NCBI GenBank assembly: GCA_032622095.1
Contig: CP136067.1
Location: 135,473,990 to 135,537,989, forward strand
Source: Siphonodentalium dalli
Taxonomy: Eukaryota > Mollusca > Scaphopoda > Gadilida > Siphonodentaliidae
Reading direction: 5' to 3'
DNA length: 64,000 nucleotides
Positions 22,458 through 32,618 of this stretch are shown here, in pieces. Position 1 is the stretch's first letter; every line of letters starts with the position of its first letter. The notes under the pieces are model-generated. The model had not been told where the DNA came from. It did no database searches and saw only the letters and a list, made by a program, of their open reading frames with translations. The position numbers and the translations under genes were made by a program.

Positions 22458-23635
22458 CTGCAAGTAAAACATAAGTGCTAGACACATAATAGATGCACTG
22501 TGTTAGCGAATAACTTCAAGTAACAAATTTCTTTATATTCTTTAGATGAAGTTATGAACACAAATAATCCTTAGTGTGATTCTCGTAAAAGCAGCTGACT
22601 CGCTGTAGAAATGCTATCTTGATTCTCATATTAAAAATGTTATGGATTTTAAGGCCTGTAAATAACTATTGTAATATCATAATAGTCAACAGTGATGATC
22701 ATTGATACAAAATATGTTTAGTTTATATTTATTCAGAGGAAAGAGCAAAAATTTTAACACAATTTCAGCTACATTTTTAGTACCGACTTTATTTATTGTC
22801 ATGTACATATATTCTTGTTGTGTCAATTGTGACATTTTTTTTTCCAGAGAAAATGAGTGAAAAACAAAGTTTCATTATGTTTGTAAAGAGTTTATCTGTA
22901 TGTCGTTTTGGCATATTCAGCGTTTAATAGGAGTATAAATAATAGCACAGCAAACAAATTTTGTGTTCCGTGATCTAGAATAGTTCTAGAATAGTTCTTC
23001 GACACATTTTTCACAATTATGATCCACAAATAGGCTAAAATTACACATATATAGATGTTGATCGGGGGAATTAGCATGACATCTCGGTAGATCATGCAAT
23101 GTATCTCTCCTCTAGCATCGCCTGTAGAGAGCATACTACACCAGTTGAAAACCAGGAAACTGTTTTATGCTGTGACAGGGAAATTTATAACACTGAAAAA
23201 CAGTGCAGGTAAAATATTTCTTAGTTGATACCTGTTAATTAATAATGCATTTTGCTGTAGGTGAAGCTTCCAAACTTAAAATTGCACGATTTAAGTGACT
23301 GATTTCAAATTGCTTCGATTACTGGTACAATCATAGAATTAATTCAATGTTTATTGCGATATCGGCTCACAAAAAAACACGCAATATTGAGCTGGGACCA
23401 CCACCTGCTGTGAAGTAGACTGAGGAAGTACTAACAAAGAAATACATCCCTGCCTTGTTTGTTCAATGTTTTAAAGTTCCCGGGCAGAACACCAAAAAGT
23501 TCCCACGTTTTGTACTGGTGGAATATGATCTCTACGGGCATAGCTAGAGCACAGGATGATAGTAAATAAAAAATATAAGAGATATATAGATATATATAGA
23601 TATATAAGTAATAAATAAAGAATAGGGGCGCAACT
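22458..23635. other. Sequence upstream (minus sense) of the first visible RPL12 exon
   Basis: I searched the minus strand here and further right for an exon encoding an MPPKFDP-type start and did not find one. A TA/GATA-rich microsatellite lies at 23570-23612. There are no other supported features. Confidence 0.45.
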
Positions 23636-24337
23636 AGGGGATTAGCGATTGACGTCATTTTTTAAAATTTTTAGTATCACGAAAATTAGAAACATGAAAA
23701 AAACGTTTCGCTCGTGGCGCTCTCCATATTCATTGCCATTATGACTGTTATACATCAATGTGATCACTGTGATTTACATTTAGCATGGCATTGGCAATAT
23801 CACCTTATGTTCTCTTTATATCACTGCAACGCCAGGTTCATTTTCGAACCGTCCGCTGATTTCGTGGACACGCGACCATGTACATCCGTTGTAATTAGTT
23901 GGCGGTGTCGGGCAAAAATGTACACATATAATAAAAGGGCAGAGGAATCTGTGCCGTTTGCATCATGCTGTCCGAATATTTCCGGGGCATGTAACGATGT
24001 AACATTTAAAAGATTTAGGTCGAAATATTCGGACCACTGCTGCAAACGACTTCGTCCAAGAGTGGATCAAGTTTTACAGGACACCGTACCCAGCAGCATG
24101 TCACCGAGGGCAGCCAACGCTTCGAAAATGAAACTTGCCGTTGCGGTGATTTAAAGAGAAAATAGGTGATGTAGTCAATGCGAAGTTAAATTTCAGCCAC
24201 ATGCGGTCATATTGATGTATAATATTTCTAAGAGCAATCTGTCTGAAGATCGCTACAATCGATAACTTTTTGGCTTTCCTATTTTCGAGGCAAAAAAATT
24301 ATAAATAAACATTTGTAGGTCAAATCACTAATCCCCT
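23636..24337. mobile_element. Unclassified inverted-end element with a 146-codon frame
   Basis: Ends AGGGGATTAGCGATTGAC and GTCAAATCACTAATCCCCT form imperfect inverted repeats of about 18 bp, with no clear target duplication. A plus-strand frame at 23714-24154 is the second-longest open frame in the window. It is cysteine-rich and basic but shows no motif I recognise. It could be a decayed transposase fragment or chance. Confidence 0.5.
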
Positions 24338-24355
24338 TGATTCATTCCTATACTC

Positions 24356-24424
24356 TTATTACTATTTATTATTACTACTATTTATTATTATTTGTATATA
24401 TGTATTATTATTATTATTTATTAT
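24356..24424. repeat. (TTA)n-like microsatellite
   Basis: Imperfect run of TTA/TTATTATTA with interruptions. No other signal. Confidence 0.8.
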
Positions 24425-24475
24425 CATTCTGACAAACTCCTGTGGCTAGAGTAGATTCGTGGTTTACTCTAGGTA

Positions 24476-24642
24476 CAGTAATGCCCTAAATAATTGACTC
24501 GTTAACCACATCAGAATTATGGGTAATATTTTAGGATTTAGCCGGAAATATGGCTTGTTGCCATTCATTGGAAAGCTCTCATTGAGAGCTTTCCAATGAA
24601 TGGCAACAAGCCATATTTCGGACTAAATCCTGAAAAATAACT
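24476..24642. mobile_element. TA-flanked fold-back MITE (HP-TA), truncated copy
   Basis: The left end CAGTAATGCCCTAAATAATT follows TA at 24474-24475. The inner arms (gccattcattggaaagctct / agagctttccaatgaatggc) pair perfectly. The right arm stops after 'aaatcctgaaaaataact', losing about 45 bp of terminus. Confidence 0.8.
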
Positions 24643-26350
24643 AATTGGATTTAAAATTAAATGGCATTTGGTAGAAATAGAAAATTTCATACCAAAAGTT
24701 GTGAAAACCTGTCAACCATGTAGCTCGATTTGCACATTAATATGTGAAAATCAGACTCTTTTTGGTCAGATTTGACCATGAGCCAGACCTGTACAGTAGT
24801 CAGTTCTGCAAGTCATGAGCCAGGCCTTATTATTGCCATGCTGGTTTGCCACTGAATCCATTCATAGTGTTCTAACCACCAGAGCATGTCTTAGTAGTCT
24901 ACAATTTGCCAACACTTAAGAACTCAGATTTGACTTAACTTACTGCAGTAAGTATAAATAATACTGCCACACTACTGAGCCAATGACCTTGGCATTGATG
25001 AATATGCAAGGTCAAGCTTTTCTCAAAACATCAGTTCTTCTTTTGGTTTGAAAATGCTATTCTGTTGTGAAAACTGTTCAAAGAGCGTTTATGTTTCCAG
25101 GCTTGGGAACTGGTAGTAAGAATCAGTTTCAAGATGCACAATCTGAATTAACGCTCCCAAATTACTATTGCTTTGGCTTCGGGAGTAAAAAATATTTGAT
25201 ACCCCTAGGCAAAATTTTCGTCCTAGGCAGTTTTGAAAAAGCTTTAAAATAATGTTAGTTACATCGTGAGCAGGTGAATATCTTGAGGACACTCCACTAC
25301 CCACAGTACACAGCAAACTGCATACATTTATGATAATTGAATGTATAACTTGTCAATTTGTCTAACATATGATACTATGTTTGATTATTTACATGCATTT
25401 TAAAATGTTATATACTTGAGTTGACTTGTATCATGATTCATCACACCCACATGATCCCACATGAACATAATCCCATTTAATGCTTTCATTGTTTTTATTT
25501 CTTGTAAATTATGTTCACATTTCTTTAATCTTTAATATTAAGGACAAAACTGATGCCATTGTGAAAACATCCAGACGATATCGCGAATCGAGATCGATAA
25601 ATTCAGCGCCCAAAGAAAGTACAAACATGTACTACTAAAAGCGTGTACCGCCAAACATCCGGTCATTAGAAACGTACTATTAATCCGTGTACAGTTTTCG
25701 CTGATTCGTGGTATTGACGATCGGTGATTTTTTCCGGCAGGTCAATAAAATGTTTAGGGTCGCATGCAAAAAATAGGGTCGATCGGGAAACCCAAACCAA
25801 AAGACTTTTTTCTTTGGCCTGATAAGAAATGTCGACACTTACAGTACCTCAAAAGTTGGAAACTTCTCCCTCGGCAAAAAAAATGCCGACGCAAAATCGT
25901 AATCTCCTCGGCAGTGCCGAATGCCGAGGGCTAATTAAAAGGACTGCAAAGCTCAGAGTGATCAGATATTGATTTTTTAAATTTGTTATTCCTCGAAATG
26001 TACAACTATTTGTGGCCAAGAAAAAGTCACCAAACCCACGCCAGTCTAGGACAAAATTGCATGGATGGATCTCTAAAATCAAGTGGCAATACGGCGAATA
26101 CATGTACGCCCATATTTCATTGAACCTCATGTTGATAAATAACGTTTTGGAAAATTTTTATACCATAGTTGAAGGCGGTTAACATTATTTTGTTGTAATT
26201 AATCGATTCTGATAACAAAAGCAGATTTTGAAGAAATGTTGTTGTCTTAAATTGATGATATGGGGACCATCAGATTGGATCGAGTACCTTTAAAAAAAAT
26301 ATATGAATCGGCTCTCTATTAAATTCACACAGAAAATCAGTTTGGGTCCC
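24643..26350. other. No gene recognised
   Basis: Unstructured intergenic-like DNA. Frames at 25067-25252 and 25849-26130 lack conserved motifs. No exon of RPL12 or another known gene was seen on either strand. Confidence 0.4.
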
Positions 26351-26358
26351 GTATATCA

Positions 26359-27687
26359 TAGAGCTGAAACGGTTGACCCATTCTTCTAACCGGTTAACCA
26401 TCGGGGTTAACCCGGATTTCAACCGGTTAACCGCTAAATATCTAGCGGACTTCTCTCACACTAATTATGTCGACATTATGCCATGCTCCAGGGACAAACC
26501 TAGGTGAGAAGTAGTAGCTGAAATAAAGACCTTATTCACAGCATTTAACGATATTCAAAAACACGCATTCCTTGTTCTTTTGCTGGCTCTCGTGATGGGG
26601 AATGAGCAAGTGAAATTTGTGAATGGCAGGAGAGATCGCTTATTTGCCGTGATCAGCATACGTTTGGGCATTTGTAAAACGAGTAAAATAGTATGGGTAT
26701 TGGTAAAACGAGTAACAAAACTATATATTAAAGATCTGTAATATATCATTATCATCATTGGTATATCCTCCAATGCATTATATATAAAGACAAGAAAGTA
26801 ATAACTAGAGAACAAAAAGGAAGGTCAGTTAGGTCAGACTCGCAGTCCTATTCAGTATTCGAGCTATTCGTCGGTATCATGATAGCGGACACAAGTGTTG
26901 GGAGGTTATATAATTTACATTTACGTTTCAGTATGCAATCACTTAACATATAGCAATTACTGCCAAATTGAGTGTTAATTAGTCCCACAGGCACAACCAG
27001 TTACAGAGTAGCATAGAGCATCAATTTCCTTGATAAAAGGGAAGATTATTGAAGAAGTTTTGGGTTGCTTCAACTACGATGTCTGTTTGAGTCACTCAAT
27101 TGAATTGATCATATTAAATCACAACACGGAGGAAGAACGGAAAGAGTGAAGACATTGTGCAGCTGATCTCAATCTTCAAACTTTGTCGACTTACATAGTT
27201 TTTATAAACCCCACTGTAAAACAGTTTCATATATAGTATGTCGTGGTGTGGTTCCAATTTGAATCCATGTTGCTTCGTGCAGTATTAACTATTAAGTTAC
27301 GAAAGCACGCATTGCCACACAACGTCACTTTTACGTTGTCACTTCCTTGTGTGCATTCAGAATTGATACACAGTGACTGCACACGTGCTTTTGTCGGAAG
27401 AAAACTTCAAAGGGTCGGAATTGATTGAAGGTCGCCGACACTTCCAGGCAGTTTGAGAATTGCTACTAAGTATCTGATACTATCGCGTGTACCAATTAAT
27501 GCTTGCATTGCACTCTACTATCGGTGACACGGGATTTAGTATTAGTTTTGCATCATTTAACCTAATATTTTGAGGATTATTCACGTTCACATTCAACTGA
27601 CAACGGGATGCGGTTACGTCCGGTTCATTTTTTTCTAACCGGTTACGTCGCTAACCGGATGCTAACCGTCTAACCGTTTCAGCTCTA
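26359..27687. mobile_element. hAT-type element (TAGAGCTGAAACGG ends)
   Basis: Perfect 8-bp duplication GTATATCA at 26351-26358 and 27688-27695. Ends TAGAGCTGAAACGGTT / AACCGTTTCAGCTCTA with repeated CCGGTTAACC motifs inside. The termini resemble those of 19707-20924. No transposase is seen. Confidence 0.92.
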
Positions 27688-27844
27688 GTATATCAAAGTG
27701 TTTACAATTGCCTACTCAGTTTTCAACTTTTCATGTTGAACTAGGAATAGGATAGGAACCATGTCACAACAATTCTATAAACTTTATAACTGACAAAACG
27801 CTCTTTTTTTGGGTAGGGCCTATCACTATTAACCAAATACATGA

Positions 27845-28950
27845 TAGAGATGGGCGGTTAACCGTGGAATCAGTTCGGTTTCGGTTGTCGGGAAAAACTC
27901 GGAAATGACAACCGTGGTAAGTTGGGAAAACCCGTGGTTTCGGTTGTCACAACTTCCTGTAATCATGGCAGAACACGACGAACAAACGAGTCCTGTGTGG
28001 AAATATTTTTCAAAGAAAGATAAGAAATCTAAGTGTGCCGCCTGTAATATATGCAGAAAGGAGTTCGCATGGTGAAATCGCGCGACGAATTAATTACGTT
28101 GCTTCCGTGTACACCTATTTTCGCCGTAGTAAACACAACACAACTTGTCACAAGTCAGTTTATTTCTCATGTTATTTTAATCATTAAGGCCGTACAAATA
28201 CTCTAAAAGGTGAATTTGATAACGAGGATACGATATGAAAAGGTATCAATGATTGTTACCCCGCATTCCCTATTAGTTTTTATCACTGTTTGGATGTTAA
28301 ATCGTCAAATATATTTGTGCGCCGTTGATTAAAAATGTTATGCCGGAATCGGAGCCGGAATGAATTATACCGTTTGTCGGTAAACTGTTGAGAAATAGCA
28401 CTCATTCAGGTGACTTGTGATGCATGTATACTGTATAGTGTGTACAATATTATGTTCCCTAAATATGGCAATAGGCATATAGCCAGATAATGTGATTCTA
28501 GTCATGTTTTATTTTCATTTTGTTTATTTCAAATTTTATTTTTCAAATCATAACTATACACATATACCTAGTCACACACATTAGTTTTATGCCAATATAA
28601 ATGATCATTATATTATTTCACACTTATGATCATATGATGCTGAATTGCAGTCATACACAATACACACTCACTTGCATTCTAGCACTGCCACTCGACATGG
28701 ACATTGGCATTAACAATATACATGTAATAGTAACAACATGATACATAATTTAATATTATAAAAGGACATGTACCTCACAAGTTATGGTGATACAATTGGT
28801 GTGTTTTCTTTGTAATATATTGAAGCATAATTAGATTTTGTTCACATTAGTAATTTTTATTAATAAAAACCGAAACCGAAACCGAGACTCAACTCTTTTT
28901 CCACAACCGAAACCGAAACAGAGGCAAAATTTCACAACCGCCCATCTCTA
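27845..28950. mobile_element. hAT-type element carrying a BED-finger remnant
   Basis: Duplication ATACATGA / ATACAAGA (27837-27844, 28951-28958; 7 of 8 match). Ends TAGAGATGGGCGGTTAACCG and ...CACAACCGCCCATCTCTA. Subterminal repeats of 'aaccgaaacc' lie at the right and 'ggtttcggttgtc' at the left. The interior keeps the first codons of a transposase (27965-28075), which identifies the superfamily. Confidence 0.9.
27965..28075 (+). pseudogene. BED-type zinc finger stub of a hAT transposase
   Basis: The frame opens ATGGCAGAACACGACGAACA and stops at TGA after 36 codons. It contains SPVWKYFSKK, then KSKCAACNICRKEF: the tryptophan/aromatic lead-in and the Cys-x2-Cys of a BED finger, as found at the N terminus of hAT transposases and ZBED proteins. 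The second metal-binding half (His/Cys) is lost after the stop, and no catalytic domain follows. It is the clearest protein evidence for hAT in the window. Confidence 0.8.
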
Positions 28951-28958
28951 ATACAAGA

Positions 28959-30060
28959 TAACATATAATTAAGTCATAAAATTAATGCTCTTTATTGAGT
29001 GGGTGTCAGTTTATTAATATGGCTACTGATATAAAAGCTAAATATTAAAAGATAATAAAATAACCGAATAGATTTATGATTCACAAAGATATTATAAAAT
29101 AGTAAACGCACTTTATTGTAGACATTAGTGTAGTTGATATCCTGCACACATACATATAGGCTAATCCAATACTGAGACACTCTTTATTGGACGACAAATT
29201 TGTCGACAATGAGATTCACCAAAATAGCTCAAAATACATATAGGTTTTTATCACATAATTAGCCTATAAACCTGGCCTAATATTTTTTTAGCACAGTGAC
29301 GCAAGAACTTAGCGCAATTATGTTGATGTAAATGCCAGTACTTTATTATATTAATTAGAAAATAATTATGATATTCGATTTGTGTTGGGTTCATACTTTT
29401 AATATTTACTATTGACTGAGATAAACATGGCCATGGGTGACAAGGGTGGGTGAACAATTTTGTAAACATGAAAAGACACATTTAAAATGGAACTACATTT
29501 TTTCTTGAAGGTGTCTTTACTTGCTCTTTGGTTACGATATTTACTAGTAGCAAATAATATTTTTCTTTAACTGCAGAGTTTCGAGATAATTTTTCCTTAA
29601 TTAATATGTGATAAAATGGATCTCAAATTAGTCGCAATTCTTTCCAAATTTATTAACCTCCTCCACTAAATTTGATTCAAACGTCGCTAAAGCTTGGCTT
29701 GAACCAAATTTAGTGAACTCGGTTATTAAATTTTGTATAGCAATTGCAACTAATTACAGATCCTCTATGTTGCACAAAGAAATTTAGAGTCAACGCTCTT
29801 TAAGATGAAAAAAAATTGGTAACCAATTACAAATGCTTAGGATTACACGCTTGTTCCCAGAAGTAGTGTTATTGCTGTTCCATATTTACAAATATGTATG
29901 GAACGTATGTTCCATATGACATTCACCTCAACCATGAAACCGGAACTATAAAATAAAAGCATCATCACACATGAAAAAACACGCCCTCTATGTGCCTAAA
30001 TAAACCTTCTAAGGCTGTATTTTAATGCACGGATTCTAGGAGACACGAAGCGTGTAATAA
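28959..30060. other. No gene recognised
   Basis: Very AT-rich sequence with short frames only. A small inverted pair 'actaaatttgattcaa' / 'ttgaaccaaatttagtg' lies at 29664-29716. Confidence 0.4.
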
Positions 30061-30219
30061 ACACAGAACGACACGATGTGTAAATGGGTTTGTCGATACG
30101 GCACTCATGCTGTCGCGGAAGGATAGAACTCGAGATGCAAGCGCCTCTCGTTCTATCCTTCCGCGACAGCATGAGTGCCGTATCGACAAACCCATTTACA
30201 CATCGTGTCGTTCTGTGTA
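30061..30219. repeat. Perfect hairpin, 69-bp arms, 21-bp loop
   Basis: Arm 30061-30129 (starting ACACAGAACGACACGATGTG) is the exact inverse complement of 30151-30219. No mismatch was found by eye. No target duplication is apparent. The open frames on both strands here are consequences of the palindrome. Confidence 0.92.
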
Positions 30220-31074
30220 TTTTCTGTAGTGGGTACAGTGCAGTAACTAAATCTGGTTTTAGGCGCAATTATCTCAATTAACCTCGTTGCCATCTCCGTT
30301 TTAATAACTTTTCATATATGACTATGAGCGCAGTTTGCGAAGTATTCAGTCTCAGAACGAAATATTTGTCCACAATGCCCAAGTCTGTAGAAGAGCAGGC
30401 GAGCTCCCTCTATCAAGGACAAGGTCGTTCGCACAGTATTACCGCAGTATTGATACCGTACTTATTACAACACTTACTACTAGTCCTAATGAGTAATATT
30501 AGTAGTCTACTACTAACTTCTAAGTCTAGTGTAGTAGTGAAGACTGAAGTTACAGTGTATACAACATGGGCATGGTTGGCCATGAAGGTGGGGGGGGGTG
30601 TTTGGACAAAGTCAATTTGGAACTATCTCACCTTGAGACGCAAAAGACCTGGTGCATGTTTTGACACTACCACCCACTAGAATTGAGAATTTATTTCACG
30701 AGACTGTATACAGTATAGCAATGTGGCACATGCCTTGGCATTGTGACGCACGCCCATTTCATATTTAAAATTACACCAAAAATAAGGACTAACCAATGGT
30801 AATCGCGGCTGGATCAAATTTAGGAGGCATTGTTTTATCTTTATTTTGACTTTTTGTTATTTAAAAGACAACGTTCGGTGTTGGATGACCCCAATTAGGA
30901 GACGACCAAAAAATGTTGCACCAGTGTCTTTCAATGGAAACCGGAAAAGGAAATATTGGTGCACTCGATTTCTTAATTCGGATCGTATAAAGTAATTTCG
31001 CCCGCGGTATATTTCGTCCTGATCTGTTGAGATTGATTTTTCCAAACTCCAGGCAAAGGTATCTCATCAGCATC

Positions 31075-31184
31075 TAGTCCAAGTCTTCTCGTACTAAAAC
31101 CGGCTAAGATATTGGGATGGAGGTGCCGGTCTTTAAAGACCGGCACCTCCATCCCAATATCTTAGCCGGAGAAGACTTGGACTA
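31075..31184. mobile_element. 110-bp fold-back MITE with 9-bp target duplication
   Basis: The exact 9-bp repeat ATCAGCATC flanks it (31066-31074, 31185-31193). Ends TAGTCCAAGTCTTCTCGTAC / ...GAGAAGACTTGGACTA. Arms meet in AAGACC...GGTCTT with almost no loop; the right arm lacks a few bases present in the left. A 9-bp duplication with long terminal arms is typical of Mutator-like elements. It is related to 9440-9945 and 39951-40825. Confidence 0.85.
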
Positions 31185-31218
31185 ATCAGCATCATCAATG
31201 TTTGGGGAGTAAGTCGCC

Positions 31219-31870
31219 ATGACTTTTACCCCGACTTTTGCACAGCATCAACAAACCGATGTGGCGGTTTTAGACTTTTCAAAGGCATTTGATAAAGTTG
31301 ACCATCAACTACTCATCCTAAAACTGAAAAGAGTGCAGGCATATAGGTAACACCACAGTAAATTGTATAACACAATTCCTCTCCAACAGAACACAGAAAG
31401 TCCTTGTTGACTCGGATGGTTCTGAATCAGAATCCTGTCCTGTATATTTTCAGGTGTCCCTCATGCAGGGCTATGCCCTTGGGTCCTGACTCCTGCCTCT
31501 TCCTGATCTACATCAATGATATTCCCACATCCCTGAAATGCCACACACGACTCTTCGCAGATGACACTATCGTCTACTGTACCATCTCACCCCACTGACT
31601 GTAAGGTTCCACGCATCTCCAACAAGATTTAAATCAACTTGAAAAATGGGGAAAAGAATGCGGAATGGGCCATATCTTTCAACACCAACACATGTGAAAT
31701 AATTACAATAACTAGGAAAAAGGAACCAATAACAAACAACTATCTACTTCATGGCGCTATATTGAAAAACACCACTGCAACAAAGTAACTCGGCCTAACC
31801 ATCACAAACAAGCTTGAATGGAAACCTCGCATTAACAACATAGTGAATAAAACAACGAAGTGGCTAAAGA
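31219..31870 (+). pseudogene. Non-LTR retrotransposon reverse transcriptase, frameshifted fragment
   Basis: In successive frames the plus strand reads VAVLDFSKAFDKVDHQLL (31261-31314), FLSNRTQKVLVDSDG (about 31376-31420), FLIYINDIPTSLKCHTRL and then FADDTIVY (about 31499-31580), and CEIITITRKKEP with NKLEWKPRINNIV (about 31690-31850). These are the palm and thumb blocks of a LINE reverse transcriptase in the correct order, including the FADD catalytic motif. At least two frame changes and several stops interrupt it. Endonuclease and 5' parts are missing. It resembles the Jockey/CR1/I group, but the clade is not resolved. Confidence 0.85.
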
Positions 31871-32424
31871 ACGGTATACCGCTCTCTATAGTACCACAGG
31901 GGCATGTGACGCGATCCGCTGTCCGCCCCCATTTTGCGCTGCCCACATACACCGCTTCTATATACGCGCCTGATTCACGTTAATGGTAGGATAATATACA
32001 CAAGGGGAACTGTATAAATTCACCTTTTTACCATCCCTCGGCAATTGGACAAATTTAGGCCATTCACACCAGTAATGTTAACGATATAGCCACGGATGTG
32101 TCGGCGAATAATTCATCTTTCAATCAATACCACAAACTCCAATCAAAACCATTCATATATACATAGCATTTGATAAATTGTTAACCACCGAATATTGTCT
32201 CCGAAGACCGTAAATTTTCGGATTGATCCGGCTCAAAAAATACAATGGACGATATCTTCCTCTAACTTCACCTCCGCACGGCTTACTATAATTAAAAATC
32301 GGTCAAACGATCAACTCAACAACTAGCGTTCAGGGACTTCTTGTCGGCTAATAATTTATTTACTCATACAAATCAACAGATCGTCAGTAAATAATTTCTA
32401 TAGAGGAGAAATCTGTCGATAATT

Positions 32425-32618
32425 CCAACTTTTTTTTCATTTTTTCTTTACGAATCACGCAGCGCCTCATTTTAATATTCATTATGACCTGACCTCTATT
32501 CTAATACTGAGCGGTGATTGGCTGTTTCTACTATTGCAGTCATGGAAAGGTCAGGTCATAATGAATATTAAAATGAGGCGCTGCGTGATTCGTAAAGAAA
32601 AAATGAAAAAAAAGTTGG
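32425..32618. repeat. Perfect hairpin, 70-bp arms, 54-bp loop
   Basis: Arm 32425-32494 (from CCAACTTTTTTTTCATTTTT) is the exact inverse complement of 32549-32618, including the A/T homopolymers. The loop contains 'gcggtgattggctg'. No target duplication was seen. Confidence 0.92.

Noticed and set aside
30084-30281. Frames on both strands at 30 kb as a coding pair
   Set aside because: The region is a perfect palindrome, so both strands necessarily give the same open frame.
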